Below are positions 26,140-35,282 of a DNA stretch of 64,000 nucleotides, one piece after another. This DNA comes from Acidicapsa dinghuensis (GTDB lineage Bacteria > Acidobacteriota > Terriglobia > Terriglobales > Acidobacteriaceae). The notes below the pieces were generated by a model. The model saw nothing but the letters and a program-made list of their open reading frames with translations. It did no database searches and was not told the DNA's origin. The stretch lies in contig NZ_JAGSYH010000001.1 in NCBI RefSeq assembly GCF_025685685.1, forward strand, positions 806,001 through 870,000, written 5' to 3'. Position 1 is the first letter of the stretch. Each line of letters begins with the position of its first letter. The translations under genes were made by a program, and so were the position numbers.

Positions 26140-27084
26140 GTGACCTCTCCTACCACACGATCCAGATGGCTGGGATACACCGCGTGCGCCGCGGCCGGCT
26201 GCCTGTGGGGAACCGGTTTCTTCTTCGGCAAACTTGCCCTGCGCGAGATGAGCGTAGCGCACATGGTGCTGTACCGTTTCCTGTTTGCGTGTCTCGGAAC
26301 GCTGCCCATGAGTTGGATCGCTCGCAGGGAGTTTCAGTCACATCAACGCGTGCGATGGACCGCCCGCGATCGCATCATCCTGCTCGTCTCCGCAATGCTC
26401 GGCATCCCCCTCCAGTTTCTGCTGCAGTTTGAAGGACTTGCCCATACCACCGTCAGTCACGCCTCGCTCATGGTCGGAACGCTTCCTGTCATGCTTGCCC
26501 TCGCCGCGACCCTCTTCACCAGCGAACGCATGGACAGCATAAGCTGGTTCGCTCTCTTCGGCTCGACCCTCGGCGCATCGCTGATTGTCCTCGGAGGCCG
26601 TAGCGCCTCCAATTCCGGTGGGCCCACCCTGCAGGGCGATTTGCTTGTCGTGATCTCGCTCACCATCTCCGTCGGCTGGATCTTGATGAACAAGAGCCTT
26701 ATCGTCTCTCACGGTCCTATGGCAGTGACTGCTTACAGCATCCTCTCCGGAACCTTCATGCTCGTGGTCTGGGTCTTCGCCACCGACGGCCCACCCCCAA
26801 TAACCGGAATAAGCCGTACAGCATGGATAGCTCTCGCCTGCAGCGGCGTACTTTGCACTGCCAGCACAACCCTGCTCTGGAACTGGGGCATACATCGTGT
26901 TCCTGCCTCGCGCGCCGGCGTCTTTCTCAATATCGAGCCCGCGCTCGGCTCCATCCTCGGCGTCAAGCTGCTCGGCGACCATCTGGGCCCGCTCGCCTGG
27001 CTCGGTGGCGCCCTCATCCTCGCCGCAGCCGTCACGATAACAGTTCGGAACCATGACTTTGACACCGAAGTACTATTGGAGTAA
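26140..27084 (+). CDS. EamA-family (DMT) transporter
   Basis: Inner-membrane drug/metabolite exporter-type protein with two EamA repeats and about ten hydrophobic segments (for example CAAAGCLWGTGFFFGKLAL at the start, SASLIVLGG in the middle, LAWLGGALILAAAVTITV at the end). The most family-like start is GTG 26140 (VTSPTTRSRWLGYT, ~314 aa); the frame remains open to 26008, overlapping the divergent gene. The second-repeat motif GVFLNIEPALGSILGVKLLGD is typical. Substrate unknown. A half-length member of the same family is at 30348. Confidence 0.88.
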   Translation: MTSPTTRSRWLGYTACAAAGCLWGTGFFFGKLALREMSVAHMVLYRFLFACLGTLPMSWIARREFQSHQRVRWTARDRIILLVSAMLGIPLQFLLQFEGLAHTTVSHASLMVGTLPVMLALAATLFTSERMDSISWFALFGSTLGASLIVLGGRSASNSGGPTLQGDLLVVISLTISVGWILMNKSLIVSHGPMAVTAYSILSGTFMLVVWVFATDGPPPITGISRTAWIALACSGVLCTASTTLLWNWGIHRVPASRAGVFLNIEPALGSILGVKLLGDHLGPLAWLGGALILAAAVTITVRNHDFDTEVLLE

Positions 27085-27171
27085 CCACCCAGTTCGCGCT
27101 TTCCTATACGCAGCGGCGCAACTTTTGCCGATATTTGCGCTTATAGAGTTAGGAAGGTTGGAAGGTTCACA

Positions 27172-27579
27172 ATGGCTGCCCTCATTTGGAATCACGATTG
27201 CACGGTTGGCATCCGGTCCATCGACGATCAGCATGGAATTTTGCTGGATGCACTCAACGAATTACGCACTGCGCTGCTCATGGACGCAGACTCACAGACC
27301 ATTCGCCCCATGCTCAAGCGTGTCAGCGAACTGATGCGCATGCATGGCGAAAGCGAAGACCGCCTGCTGGCTCAATACGGATTCCCCGATCTCGCCTCAC
27401 ACCGAGTCGACCACCAGCGCCTGCTCAACCGCCTCGTTCAATTCGACACGCGATTCGAGCAGCGCCAGCGCGCCGCGGCTTATGAGCTCGTCGAGTACCT
27501 CCGCAAATGGTTCACCACTCATACCGGAATCTCAGGCAAGAAATACGGCCCGTGGCTCCAGCAGTGCGGCGTTCAGTAA
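27172..27579 (+). CDS. Bacteriohemerythrin-like protein lacking the Asp ligand
   Basis: A 135-aa four-helix protein of the bacteriohemerythrin family, which binds O2 at a diiron site. Expected ligands are H21 (DDQHG), H58 and E62 (MHGESED), H77 and H81 (HRVDH) and H117 (HTGISGKKY). The normally invariant Asp five residues after the last His is a Gly here (G122), so one bridging carboxylate is missing. Oxygen binding may be altered, or another residue may supply the ligand. A ribosome-binding site (GGAAGG) precedes the ATG. Located between an EamA transporter and holA with no obvious partner. Confidence 0.88.
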   Translation: MAALIWNHDCTVGIRSIDDQHGILLDALNELRTALLMDADSQTIRPMLKRVSELMRMHGESEDRLLAQYGFPDLASHRVDHQRLLNRLVQFDTRFEQRQRAAAYELVEYLRKWFTTHTGISGKKYGPWLQQCGVQ

Positions 27580-27596
27580 CTCGTAATTTTTACTTC

Positions 27597-28832
27597 TCAG
27601 GATTCGAAGGACAACTGGGGAGAAACATACAGGTTTCCATAACTCCGCGTCTCTCCGGTCAGGTCATAGATAAGTCGCTCCAGCACCAGCCTCTTATCTG
27701 GCGGCGACGACCTCAGCTCCAGATCCGCTCGCGCAATCAGCCGCAATGCCCGTGTCAGGTCACGCCTGCTCTTATACCGTCGGGCCTGCCGGATAAGATC
27801 ATCTGCGGCAAACGGCGGCATCCGGAACCCCTGCCAAAGCGCCTGCCAGATCGCCCGCGAATCACGTACATTCTTCTCCAGAATCACCAGCATCTGCCGG
27901 AACGTCCGCGCCAGCATGTACAAATGCCCGATTGCGGCATCTTCTCCGGCATCGGAGCTGTTCAACAATCCATGCAGTAACGCCAACGCTCTCGGCCGAT
28001 CCTTCGCGCTGATCGCGTCGGTTAGTTCATACAGCGACCGCTGCTTCGCGCTAAGCACCATCGTTTCCACGTCGCCGAGCGTAATGCGCCCGCGACCATA
28101 ACTGAAAAGCAGCAGCTTCTCCAGCTCCGAAGCGATCAGCATCATGTCCGATCCCAGCGCATCCACCAGTTCTCGCGCTGCGTCGGGATCGACCTTCGTC
28201 TCCTGCGCCAGCGCTGTTATCGTTACCCAGCGCATCGCATCCGTGTCCTCCACGCGGGCCAGTTCCACCATCGTGCAGTGGTCACCAAGCGTCTCGCGGA
28301 TACGCTCGAACTTATTCTTGTCCTCCATGTCCATCCGTCTTGGATCGGCAGGAATGCGCAGATGATCCGCAACAAACAGCAGGAGCGCCTGTGGGTTCGG
28401 TGAGCGGAAATACCTGTCGATCTCCGCAAACTCATCTTTCTTCGCACCGCGCGTGTAAAGCTGCTTCAGGTTGCGAATAAAAACTACCTGAAACGGAGCC
28501 ATCAATGAAGGAGTACGTGCGCGATCCAGAATCTCGAAGATCGAGTGCTGCGCCAGATCCATATCGGAAAGACAGAACTCACGCAGATCGTCCGGCACAA
28601 ATGCCTTCAGAACTGCCCTCCGGCAGCGCTCGTAGAGAAATGTTTCATCGCCAAGCAAAACGTAGCCGGACTTCAGCGCCGAGTCGCTCCGCGCTGCCGC
28701 CTCGATCTCGCCCTCGAAACGGTCCGTGGCGGCAAAACCGACACCGGCACGTTGCGTGCTCAAGACAGAGCCTCCCGCCAATTGGCAACCGAACCCATCC
28801 GGTTCAGGATACCGTGCCTTAACCTGCTGCAA
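27597..28832 (-). CDS. holA: DNA polymerase III delta subunit HolA
   Basis: Clamp-loader subunit that opens the beta sliding clamp. The AAA+-like fold without functional Walker A is seen in YVLLGDETFLYERC near residue 57, the ALDRARTPSLMAPFQVVFIRNL-type strand (DRARTPSLMAPFQVVFI) near 103, and the characteristic LVDALGSDMMLIASELEKLLLF near 228. The frame is 411 aa, with about 45 N-terminal residues beyond the usual start, so a downstream start is possible. The upstream gene on this strand is lptE, the same lptE-holA order as in E. coli. Confidence 0.9.
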   Translation of the reverse strand: MQQVKARYPEPDGFGCQLAGGSVLSTQRAGVGFAATDRFEGEIEAAARSDSALKSGYVLLGDETFLYERCRRAVLKAFVPDDLREFCLSDMDLAQHSIFEILDRARTPSLMAPFQVVFIRNLKQLYTRGAKKDEFAEIDRYFRSPNPQALLLFVADHLRIPADPRRMDMEDKNKFERIRETLGDHCTMVELARVEDTDAMRWVTITALAQETKVDPDAARELVDALGSDMMLIASELEKLLLFSYGRGRITLGDVETMVLSAKQRSLYELTDAISAKDRPRALALLHGLLNSSDAGEDAAIGHLYMLARTFRQMLVILEKNVRDSRAIWQALWQGFRMPPFAADDLIRQARRYKSRRDLTRALRLIARADLELRSSPPDKRLVLERLIYDLTGETRSYGNLYVSPQLSFES

Positions 28833-28890
28833 ATGTGGATATTTGGGTAGGAATTGTGAATGCTACCCTTGCAGATCGCCGTTAAAACTG

Positions 28891-29439
28891 TCAGAAGCTC
28901 TCTAGCACATCGGCAACAAGCTGACGGGCGAAGTCCCGCGAAAGCCTCTCCACAGCAGCGGGACTCTCATCGAAAAAGGTCGGCAGATCGGTAGTCGCCT
29001 GATATTGCTGCCGAAAAACATAGTTATCGTTTCGATACAACACTCGCCCATCCCGCGCCTTGAGCGTCACCGCTGCAACGATCGTCACCAGAAAACTCGA
29101 CGACTGCTGCGTCTGCGAGTTGTATGTAAGGGGCGCGACCGTCTGCGTCAGGATCGTTCCGTGCAGCGTCGCGTCAGCATTCGCATCACCATCAGGACTC
29201 ACCCGCAACCGTGTCCGCGTCGCGAACTCGCGCACCACGGCATCGGTCATCGCGACTTCAGTATGGTTCGAATTCGTCCGTGTCGCAAACACTGGCACAG
29301 CTAGAGTTCGCGTATCAGGTGGCAAATGCGTCGCCGAACCTACCGTATGGTATCCGCAACCGGCCGTTACCAGCAGACAAATGCCGACGGCATTGACGAG
29401 GAAAACATCAGACAATCGGCGAACCGCTGGCAAAATCAT
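28891..29439 (-). CDS. lptE: LPS assembly lipoprotein LptE
   Basis: Outer-membrane lipoprotein that plugs the LptD barrel. The signal sequence ends in a lipobox (LLVTAGC, Cys near residue 28 from ATG 29439) followed by GYHTVG, the start expected of LptE; then LAVPVFATRTN, a VREFATRTRLRV helix and the VTLKARDGRVLYRND strand. The frame extends to 29466, which would overlap the stop of the methyltransferase at 29457. It is followed by holA (58 bases). Together with the lptC-like and lptB genes at 2-6 kb this gives three Lpt components in the window. Confidence 0.88.
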   Translation of the reverse strand: MILPAVRRLSDVFLVNAVGICLLVTAGCGYHTVGSATHLPPDTRTLAVPVFATRTNSNHTEVAMTDAVVREFATRTRLRVSPDGDANADATLHGTILTQTVAPLTYNSQTQQSSSFLVTIVAAVTLKARDGRVLYRNDNYVFRQQYQATTDLPTFFDESPAAVERLSRDFARQLVADVLESF

Positions 29440-29456
29440 GATCTTCTTCAGTGTAC

Positions 29457-30296
29457 TTAAACCCACGCCGCAACGAGCCTTCCCAAGCTCTCTTGCGGAA
29501 GCGTAAGACCATCCGCACGATTTGCAAAATACCGCTCGTTCAAATCGATCGAATCCACTTGCTCAATCTTCTGAAATCCCGCCGTCTTCAGTTCGTTTTC
29601 CATCTGTTCACCGGCAAAAAACAGCTTGAAGGGCTCCCCCGCCCGCGCCACTCTCTCCGCAAGAGCTTCATGCGCTTTCCGTAGAGCAGGACTCAATTCT
29701 GTAGCTGTCAATGCATAATCAAATGCAATGCCGCTGCCCTCCGGCAAGCCGGCAACATAATCCAGCGTGGTGCGAAACGCCTTCAGCGTCAGGTATGGCA
29801 CAACGCCAAGCCAGCCGAAGAACGCAGGACTGTTTACGTCGAATGCCTCTGCCGCCAATCCTTCGGCCAGAGTGTGATGCTCAAAGTCCAGAGCTACATA
29901 CGTCACGTTATCCGGCTCAGGAATTCCGGCAAGATCCAGCTTGCGCCTCTTCCATAACTGCGTCGCCGGAAAATCCACCTCAAACACACGAACCTCGGGG
30001 AATGGATTGCGGTATGCAAAGGTATCCAGCCCCGCTCCTAACAGCACATATTGCCGCACACCCGCTTCAACAGCCCGCGCCAGACAATCCTCCGCAAACC
30101 GGCTGCGCGCCGCCATGAACGCACGAAATGCTCGCGAAAAAGGATGCCGCTGACGCTCCTCATCCAGAACAAAATCCGAGCCAAGAATGCGCACAGCGAT
30201 GGGATCAACCAGCACAGGTGGTTGGTCCAATACCTGGTGAACGGCTCTGCGATTGGCTACTCCGAGTGCGGTCCTGCTAGGCCGGCCCATTTCCAT
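29457..30296 (-). CDS. SAM-dependent methyltransferase, LCMT/PPM1-like family
   Basis: Class I methyltransferase of the group that resembles leucine carboxyl methyltransferases and mycobacterial TIGR00027 proteins. Signatures: YVLLGAGLDTFAYRNPFPEVRVFEVDFPA-type SAM site (LGAGLDTFAYR near residue 86; EVDFPATQ near 104), the acidic strand TYVALDFE, and FGWLGVVPYL near 160. I chose the ATG at 30296 (MEMGRPSRTALG), about 279 aa; the frame continues to 30341, only six bases from the divergent EamA start. Substrate is not predictable. The gene end overlaps or abuts the lptE start. Confidence 0.85.
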   Translation of the reverse strand: MEMGRPSRTALGVANRRAVHQVLDQPPVLVDPIAVRILGSDFVLDEERQRHPFSRAFRAFMAARSRFAEDCLARAVEAGVRQYVLLGAGLDTFAYRNPFPEVRVFEVDFPATQLWKRRKLDLAGIPEPDNVTYVALDFEHHTLAEGLAAEAFDVNSPAFFGWLGVVPYLTLKAFRTTLDYVAGLPEGSGIAFDYALTATELSPALRKAHEALAERVARAGEPFKLFFAGEQMENELKTAGFQKIEQVDSIDLNERYFANRADGLTLPQESLGRLVAAWV

Positions 30297-30347
30297 ATTT
30301 TCAGTGTAAGCGTCGCGACCACAGATGCCGGGCGCTAGCATGGAACC

Positions 30348-30767
30348 ATGAATTGGGTTCTCTGGTCTTTGCTTTCAGCCATCTTCGCTGCCGCCACGGC
30401 AATCCTCGCCAAGATTGGGGTAGCGCACATCGACTCCAATCTCGCCACAGCAATCCGCACGACGGTGGTGGTCGTGTTCGCGTGGACCATCGCGATTGCC
30501 CTTGGCAAACATGGCGAAATCCGTCAGGTAGACAATCAGGCCTGGCTCTTTCTTACCCTGTCCGGATTGGCCACCGGACTCTCCTGGCTTTGCTATTTCC
30601 GCGCACTCCAATTAGGCCCCGCATCGCGCGTTGCCCCGATCGACAAGCTCAGCGTCGTGCTCGTGATAATCTTTGCCGCAATCTTTCTGAAAGAAAAAAT
30701 CTCCCCTCTAGCAATCGCCGGAGGATTCATGATCGCTGCAGGGGCAGTGGCGATGGTCTTTGCGTAA
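30348..30767 (+). CDS. Half-size EamA transporter
   Basis: A 139-aa membrane protein with five hydrophobic segments and a single EamA repeat (LLSAIFAAATAILAKIGV at the start; VLVIIFAAIFLKEKISPLAIAG near the end). Single-repeat DMT proteins act as homo- or heterodimers, like small multidrug resistance proteins. It starts at ATG 30348 and is divergent from the methyltransferase gene. A perfect 10-bp stem lies just downstream. Confidence 0.9.
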   Translation: MNWVLWSLLSAIFAAATAILAKIGVAHIDSNLATAIRTTVVVVFAWTIAIALGKHGEIRQVDNQAWLFLTLSGLATGLSWLCYFRALQLGPASRVAPIDKLSVVLVIIFAAIFLKEKISPLAIAGGFMIAAGAVAMVFA

Positions 30768-30773
30768 AGTGAA

Positions 30774-30798
30774 AGGCCATCCCCCTCAGGGATGGCCT
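30774..30798. terminator. Hairpin between EamA and ftsH
   Basis: AGGCCATCCC (30774-30783) and GGGATGGCCT (30789-30798) form a perfect 10-bp stem with a 5-base loop between two convergent genes. The minus strand continues TTTCACTTT, so it best fits termination of ftsH; the plus strand has no T run. Confidence 0.7.
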
Positions 30799-30822
30799 CG
30801 TGATTCAAGTTCAACGATCGAT

Positions 30823-32751
30823 CTATGCCGGTGAGGGTGAGCCTTCAGGGAATCCCGGCCCACCGCGTCCCGATTCAGGCTTCAACACTTGCTGTATCCC
30901 ACCCCCCTGATCGGTCGGCGAAGCAAGCGAAGAGCGTACCGAAGGAAGTTCCTTGCCTTCAATCAGCAGGCGGACTTCTTCCGCATCGATCGTCTCTCGC
31001 TCCAGCAGAGCGTTTGCGATTCGGTGCATCGCATCCTTATGCGTATCCACCAGCGTATATGCCGACTGATACGCCTCGTCGATCAACCTGCGCACTTCCT
31101 GGTCGATCTGCCGTGCTGTCTCTTCCGAGAAGTCGCGATGCTGCGCGATCTCACGGCCGAGGAATATCTGCTCTTCCTTCTTGCCAAAAGTAAGCGGACC
31201 AAGCCGGCTCATGCCGTATTCGCAGACCATCCGCCGCGCAAGATCGGTCGCGTTCTCAATATCGCTACCGGCCCCCGTAGACATCTGCCCGAGGAAAATC
31301 TCCTCCGCCACGCGCCCACCATAGGCAGTCGCAAGCCGGGTTTCGAGATATTCGCGAGTGTAATTGTGCCGGTCGCCAGGCAAATAGACCGTGACGCCCA
31401 GAGCCATGCCGCGCGGAATGATCGTCACCTTGTGAATCGGATCGGTGTGATCGCGCAGCACTGACACCAGCGCATGTCCAGCCTCGTGGTAAGCCGTAAC
31501 CCGCTTTTCCTCATCGGTCAGTAGCATCGACTTGCGCTCGGCGCCCATCAGAACCTTGTCCTTGGCGATCTCGAGGTCGTACATCGTGACCTGCTTCCGG
31601 TTCACGCGAGCAGCATTCAGTGCAGCCTCATTGACCATATTGGCCAGATCTGCGCCGCTGAAGCCGGGTGTTCCACGTGCCAGAACATTCAGGTTCACGT
31701 CTTCAGCCACCGGAACCTTCTTCACGTGCACGCGCAGCACTTCCTCGCGTCCGCGCACATCGGGAAGACCAACCACCACCCGGCGATCGAAGCGTCCAGG
31801 ACGCAGCAGCGCCGGATCGAGCACATCGGGCCGGTTCGTAGCAGCTACCAGAATCACGCCGTCGTTGGACTCAAAACCATCCATCTCGACCAGCAACTGA
31901 TTAAGCGTCTGCTCACGCTCGTCGTGACCACCGCCGAGACCCGCTCCGCGATGCCGTCCGACCGCATCAATTTCGTCGATGAAGATAATGCAGGGCGCGT
32001 TTTTCTTGCCCTGTTCAAACAGATCGCGTACGCGGCTTGCGCCTACGCCGACAAACATTTCAACAAAGTCGGAACCTGAGATAGAGAAGAACGGAACGTT
32101 AGCCTCACCGGCCACAGCCCGCGCAAGCAGAGTTTTACCCGTTCCCGGAGGTCCAACAAGCAGCACGCCCTTCGGAATCCGTCCGCCCAGCTTCTGGAAC
32201 CGCTGCGGCTCGCGCAGATACTCGATGATCTCTTTCAGCTCTTCCTTCGCTTCATCTACCCCGGCAACGTCCTTGAACGTGACCTTCTTCTGCTGCATCG
32301 AGAGCAGGCGCGCCCGGCTCTTACCGAACGACATCGCTTTGTTTCCACCCGACTGCATCTGGCGCATGATGAAGAACCAGATACCCAGGATCAGCACCAG
32401 CGGCCCGATCTGAATCAGGATCGGCCAAAGCATGTTGCCCTGCGCGTCCTTGATCGTCACCTGAACCTTAGCCTGGTTCAGCAAGTCGTACATGTTCGGA
32501 TAGTTTGCAGGGACTTCCGTATGGAATCCGGTAAGTTCCTTGCCGTCGCCCTTCAGGTGTCCATGCACTTCCATGCTCTGCACGGTGACATCATTGACCT
32601 GACCTTGCTGCACTCGTTCAAGGAAGGTTGAGAAGGGAATTTCCTGTTCCTTGCCTCCCATCACCGCGCTCTTCTGCACTACTCCGAACAGCAGCACCAG
32701 GCAGATGACGATAAAAGCCCAGAACATGATTGTCTTGACGGTCGAATTCAC
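30823..32751 (-). CDS. ftsH: ATP-dependent zinc metalloprotease FtsH
   Basis: Membrane-anchored AAA+ protease for membrane and regulatory proteins. The GTG at 32751 gives 642 aa and is preceded by a strong AAAGGAG site at 5-base spacing; a longer frame to 32799 has no such site. Two membrane segments are at about 8-25 and 105-125; Walker A GPPGTGKT and Walker B IIFIDEID are in the AAA domain, followed by the second region of homology and the zinc motif HEAGH. A C-terminal Gly/Pro-rich tail ([15 protein letters not shown]) ends it. A sigma-32-like element lies ~220 bases upstream (32972-32998). tilS is upstream, as in many genomes. Confidence 0.97.
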   Translation of the reverse strand: MNSTVKTIMFWAFIVICLVLLFGVVQKSAVMGGKEQEIPFSTFLERVQQGQVNDVTVQSMEVHGHLKGDGKELTGFHTEVPANYPNMYDLLNQAKVQVTIKDAQGNMLWPILIQIGPLVLILGIWFFIMRQMQSGGNKAMSFGKSRARLLSMQQKKVTFKDVAGVDEAKEELKEIIEYLREPQRFQKLGGRIPKGVLLVGPPGTGKTLLARAVAGEANVPFFSISGSDFVEMFVGVGASRVRDLFEQGKKNAPCIIFIDEIDAVGRHRGAGLGGGHDEREQTLNQLLVEMDGFESNDGVILVAATNRPDVLDPALLRPGRFDRRVVVGLPDVRGREEVLRVHVKKVPVAEDVNLNVLARGTPGFSGADLANMVNEAALNAARVNRKQVTMYDLEIAKDKVLMGAERKSMLLTDEEKRVTAYHEAGHALVSVLRDHTDPIHKVTIIPRGMALGVTVYLPGDRHNYTREYLETRLATAYGGRVAEEIFLGQMSTGAGSDIENATDLARRMVCEYGMSRLGPLTFGKKEEQIFLGREIAQHRDFSEETARQIDQEVRRLIDEAYQSAYTLVDTHKDAMHRIANALLERETIDAEEVRLLIEGKELPSVRSSLASPTDQGGGIQQVLKPESGRGGPGFPEGSPSPA

Positions 32752-33157
32752 CAGTACTCCTTTGCGCGGCTGGGAGGAAATGCATGGGGAGCTACCCAAC
32801 CGCCTCGCTAACCATTAGACGAACTATCGCAGGCGAAAGAATCAGAAACTGATCTTGAACCGGATTCAAACATGCGCGCGCCGTGCACGGTGGCTAGTCC
32901 ATTGATTGTACTCCCATTGCGGCGTCTCTGGCATGATCTAAATCGAACGTTCCTGCCCAATTCGGTAACTCTTACGGGGCATCAGGATCACCTTCAAGTT
33001 CGATCCCTGCGAATTTTCAAAGGTTGCCGCGCAAACGGTTGTGCCGGAACTCACGATGCCGCGTTTCCTTTCGCTTCAAAGCCTGCGTTCGGCCCTCATC
33101 GATTCATGGAACATCGTACGCAAGGAGCGTACTTTGGGTTCCAAAGACACAGGTAAT
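32752..33157. other. 406-base gap between ftsH and tilS
   Basis: No convincing gene is seen here. It contains the ftsH ribosome-binding site (32757-32763), a TACAAT on the minus strand (32910-32905) without a matching -35, and the heat-shock-like promoter at 32972-32998. Short frames in it have no family features. Confidence 0.6.
32972..32998 (-). promoter_or_regulatory. Heat-shock (sigma-32)-like promoter upstream of ftsH
   Basis: On the minus strand CTTGAAG, a 12-base spacer and CCCCGTAA resemble the sigma-32 consensus CTTGAAA / CCCCATnT. FtsH is a heat-shock protein in E. coli. The leader would be about 215 bases. Whether this organism has RpoH is not visible. Confidence 0.35.
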
Positions 33158-34495
33158 TCAGGAAAGCTTCTCCGCACGAATTACCACCCCGTCAACGGGT
33201 TGCACCTCGACGCCCTGCATCCACACAAGCTGCCCCATCCACTCCACAACCGGCCAGATGCTCCGAGCTTCCCCCGTAACCTTAAGTCGTTCCAGCACTT
33301 CCTTCACTTTTCGCCGGCCGCTCGAGTATCGCAACGTCACCTTGTCTCCAGGCTTCCAGTTGCGTACAACCACGTTCGTTCCAGCTTTTCCCTCCACTCT
33401 GAATCGCCATCCAAACACCTCTGCCTCGCCAGGAACACACAACTCCACCGTCATCGGCAGATCCGGCGTTCCTCCGGCGCTACGTGAAAATCGAATCTCT
33501 CTGGGTGTTCGCTCCGCCCGAAGTCCTGCGGTCAATGTCAATTTATTTCCCGCTCTCCCCTCGGCCGCCATTCGCCGCACTGATTCCGTTGCCTCAAAAT
33601 CCAGAACAACCCCAAGTCTTTCAGCGGCATACCTAATTAGCCGCCGCTGCGCCGCGATTTCTATCCCTGCCAGCCGGACAACATCCAAGGCCAGCACTTC
33701 TTCACCGGAATTATCCCTTCCGCCCCCACGCACCGGCAGGCCGGAAAGCATCACCTGCGGAGCAAGCCTGGCTAGCTCCGTCTCCCAATACTCCTCTTCA
33801 TCGCGCGCAATCATCGCCATCCCTGCTAAATGCCCTTTGATCTGCGGATTCCACCGCTCCAGATCCGGCAACAAATCATGGCGCAGTCTGTTCCGCGTAA
33901 ACGCGACATCTCGATTTGACGAATCTTCCCGCCATTCCTGTCCTTCTGATTGCAAATAAACCTCAATATCGGAACGGCTTACCGTCAAAAATGGGCGCAG
34001 AATCCGCCCCTCGGCAAACGCAACAGAGGGAAAAATCCCCGACAGGCCCTCCGTCCACGCCCCGCGCAGAAACTTCCCCAGCACGGTCTCCGCCTGGTCG
34101 TCCAGAGTATGAGCCGTCGCCACCGCATCCAACCGATGCCCTGCCATCAATTCACGAAACCACCCGTACCGCAGCCGCCGGGCAGCTTCCTCAATCGACT
34201 CGCCTTGCATCTTCGCTTCCGCAGCAGCGTCTACCCGGTGCGTAAAAAACGGTACTTCCAAACGCTCAGCCAATTCGGCGCAGAACCTCTGATCTTCGTC
34301 TGCTTCCGTGCCTCGCAAACCATGATGTAGATGCGCCAGATGGAGCACCAGACCCAATTCAGCCGTCAAGCCAGCCAGCGTCAGCGTCAGCGCCACCGAA
34401 TCCGCTCCGCCTGAAAGCCCCACCGCCAGACGCAACCCAGGCTTCAATAGTGAACGGTCAATCGGCAATCCCGGCTTGTGCGCCCGCGTCCCCAC
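33158..34495 (-). CDS. tilS: tRNA(Ile)-lysidine synthase TilS
   Basis: N-type ATP pyrophosphatase that modifies C34 of the AUA-reading tRNA-Ile to lysidine. The PP-loop SGGADS is near residue 28, then LHHGLRGTEADED and the AHTLDDQAETVL motif, the RPFLTVSRSDIEVYL stretch and the C-terminal substrate domain (WKPGDKVTLRYSSGRRKVKEVL). I chose GTG 34495 (445 aa) because the frame extension to 34570 would overlap the divergent ispD. The ispD gene starts only 34 bases away on the other strand, so the two share a very small promoter region. Confidence 0.92.
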   Translation of the reverse strand: MGTRAHKPGLPIDRSLLKPGLRLAVGLSGGADSVALTLTLAGLTAELGLVLHLAHLHHGLRGTEADEDQRFCAELAERLEVPFFTHRVDAAAEAKMQGESIEEAARRLRYGWFRELMAGHRLDAVATAHTLDDQAETVLGKFLRGAWTEGLSGIFPSVAFAEGRILRPFLTVSRSDIEVYLQSEGQEWREDSSNRDVAFTRNRLRHDLLPDLERWNPQIKGHLAGMAMIARDEEEYWETELARLAPQVMLSGLPVRGGGRDNSGEEVLALDVVRLAGIEIAAQRRLIRYAAERLGVVLDFEATESVRRMAAEGRAGNKLTLTAGLRAERTPREIRFSRSAGGTPDLPMTVELCVPGEAEVFGWRFRVEGKAGTNVVVRNWKPGDKVTLRYSSGRRKVKEVLERLKVTGEARSIWPVVEWMGQLVWMQGVEVQPVDGVVIRAEKLS

Positions 34496-34529
34496 CCGTC
34501 GATGGTAAAGGATGTATACTCCATCAGTT

Positions 34530-35246
34530 ATGCAGGTTTTCGCGATACTCCCGGCTGCCGGCATCGGCACCCGTATGGCCGCCTCTCAGCCCAAACAATT
34601 TCTTGAGCTTCACGGACTGCCAATCCTCGTTCATTCACTGCGGGCTTTCGCCGCCGTTCCCCGAGTTGCCGCTATCTACGTCGCCGTTCGCCGCAACGAG
34701 ATCGAGCGTGTCGAGGCTCAAATCGCCGAGTTCTCCAACCAGTTTTCCTTCGCCGGACGCATCCACGTCGTGGAGGGCGGTGATAGCCGTCAGGAATCTG
34801 TCGCCAACGCTCTCGCCGCGCTCCCATCGCAAGACAATGACATCGTCCTGGTTCACGACGCCGTCCGCCCCCTCATCGACACCGCCACGATCGAGCGCAC
34901 CATCGACGCCGTCGTCGAACATGGCGCCGCCATCGTCGGCCTTCCCGCAATCGACACCGTAAAGCAGGTCGAGCGAACCGCTCACGGCGCTCTCATCACC
35001 GCCACCATTCCGCGCGAATTCGTGGTCCTCGCCCAGACCCCGCAAGGCTTTCGCTGCGGTATACTTCGGCGCGCTTTCGCCGAGGCAGCCGCCGACGGCT
35101 TCGTAGGCACCGACGAGGCAAGCGTTGTTGAACGCGCTGGGCTGCCCGTAGCGGTCGTACCCGGCTCACAGGTTAACCTGAAGATTACCCAACCTGGAGA
35201 CCTCGCGCTGGCCGAGTTTTATCTTCAGCGCCAGGCCCAGTCGTAA
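34530..35246 (+). CDS. ispD: 2-C-methyl-D-erythritol 4-phosphate cytidylyltransferase
   Basis: Third enzyme of the MEP isoprenoid pathway, adding CMP to methylerythritol phosphate. 238 aa, normal length. Nucleotide-binding motif LPAAGIGTRMAASQPKQFLEL at the N-terminus, VHDAVRPLI near 110, and the TPQGFRCGIL region near 170. The ATG at 34530 is favoured; an in-frame ATG at 34512 is preceded by GGTAAAGG and cannot be excluded. TATACT at 34515-34520 could be a -10, in which case the mRNA would be nearly leaderless. ispF follows after 36 bases. Confidence 0.95.
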   Translation: MQVFAILPAAGIGTRMAASQPKQFLELHGLPILVHSLRAFAAVPRVAAIYVAVRRNEIERVEAQIAEFSNQFSFAGRIHVVEGGDSRQESVANALAALPSQDNDIVLVHDAVRPLIDTATIERTIDAVVEHGAAIVGLPAIDTVKQVERTAHGALITATIPREFVVLAQTPQGFRCGILRRAFAEAAADGFVGTDEASVVERAGLPVAVVPGSQVNLKITQPGDLALAEFYLQRQAQS

Positions 35247-35282
35247 AAACTCACAGGCAAGACAAAAGATAGGCAAGAGAGA

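Noticed and set aside
32790..32825. tRNA-like D-arm string on the minus strand (GTCTAATGGTTAGCG)
   Set aside because: No anticodon arm, T-arm or acceptor stem can be paired around it.
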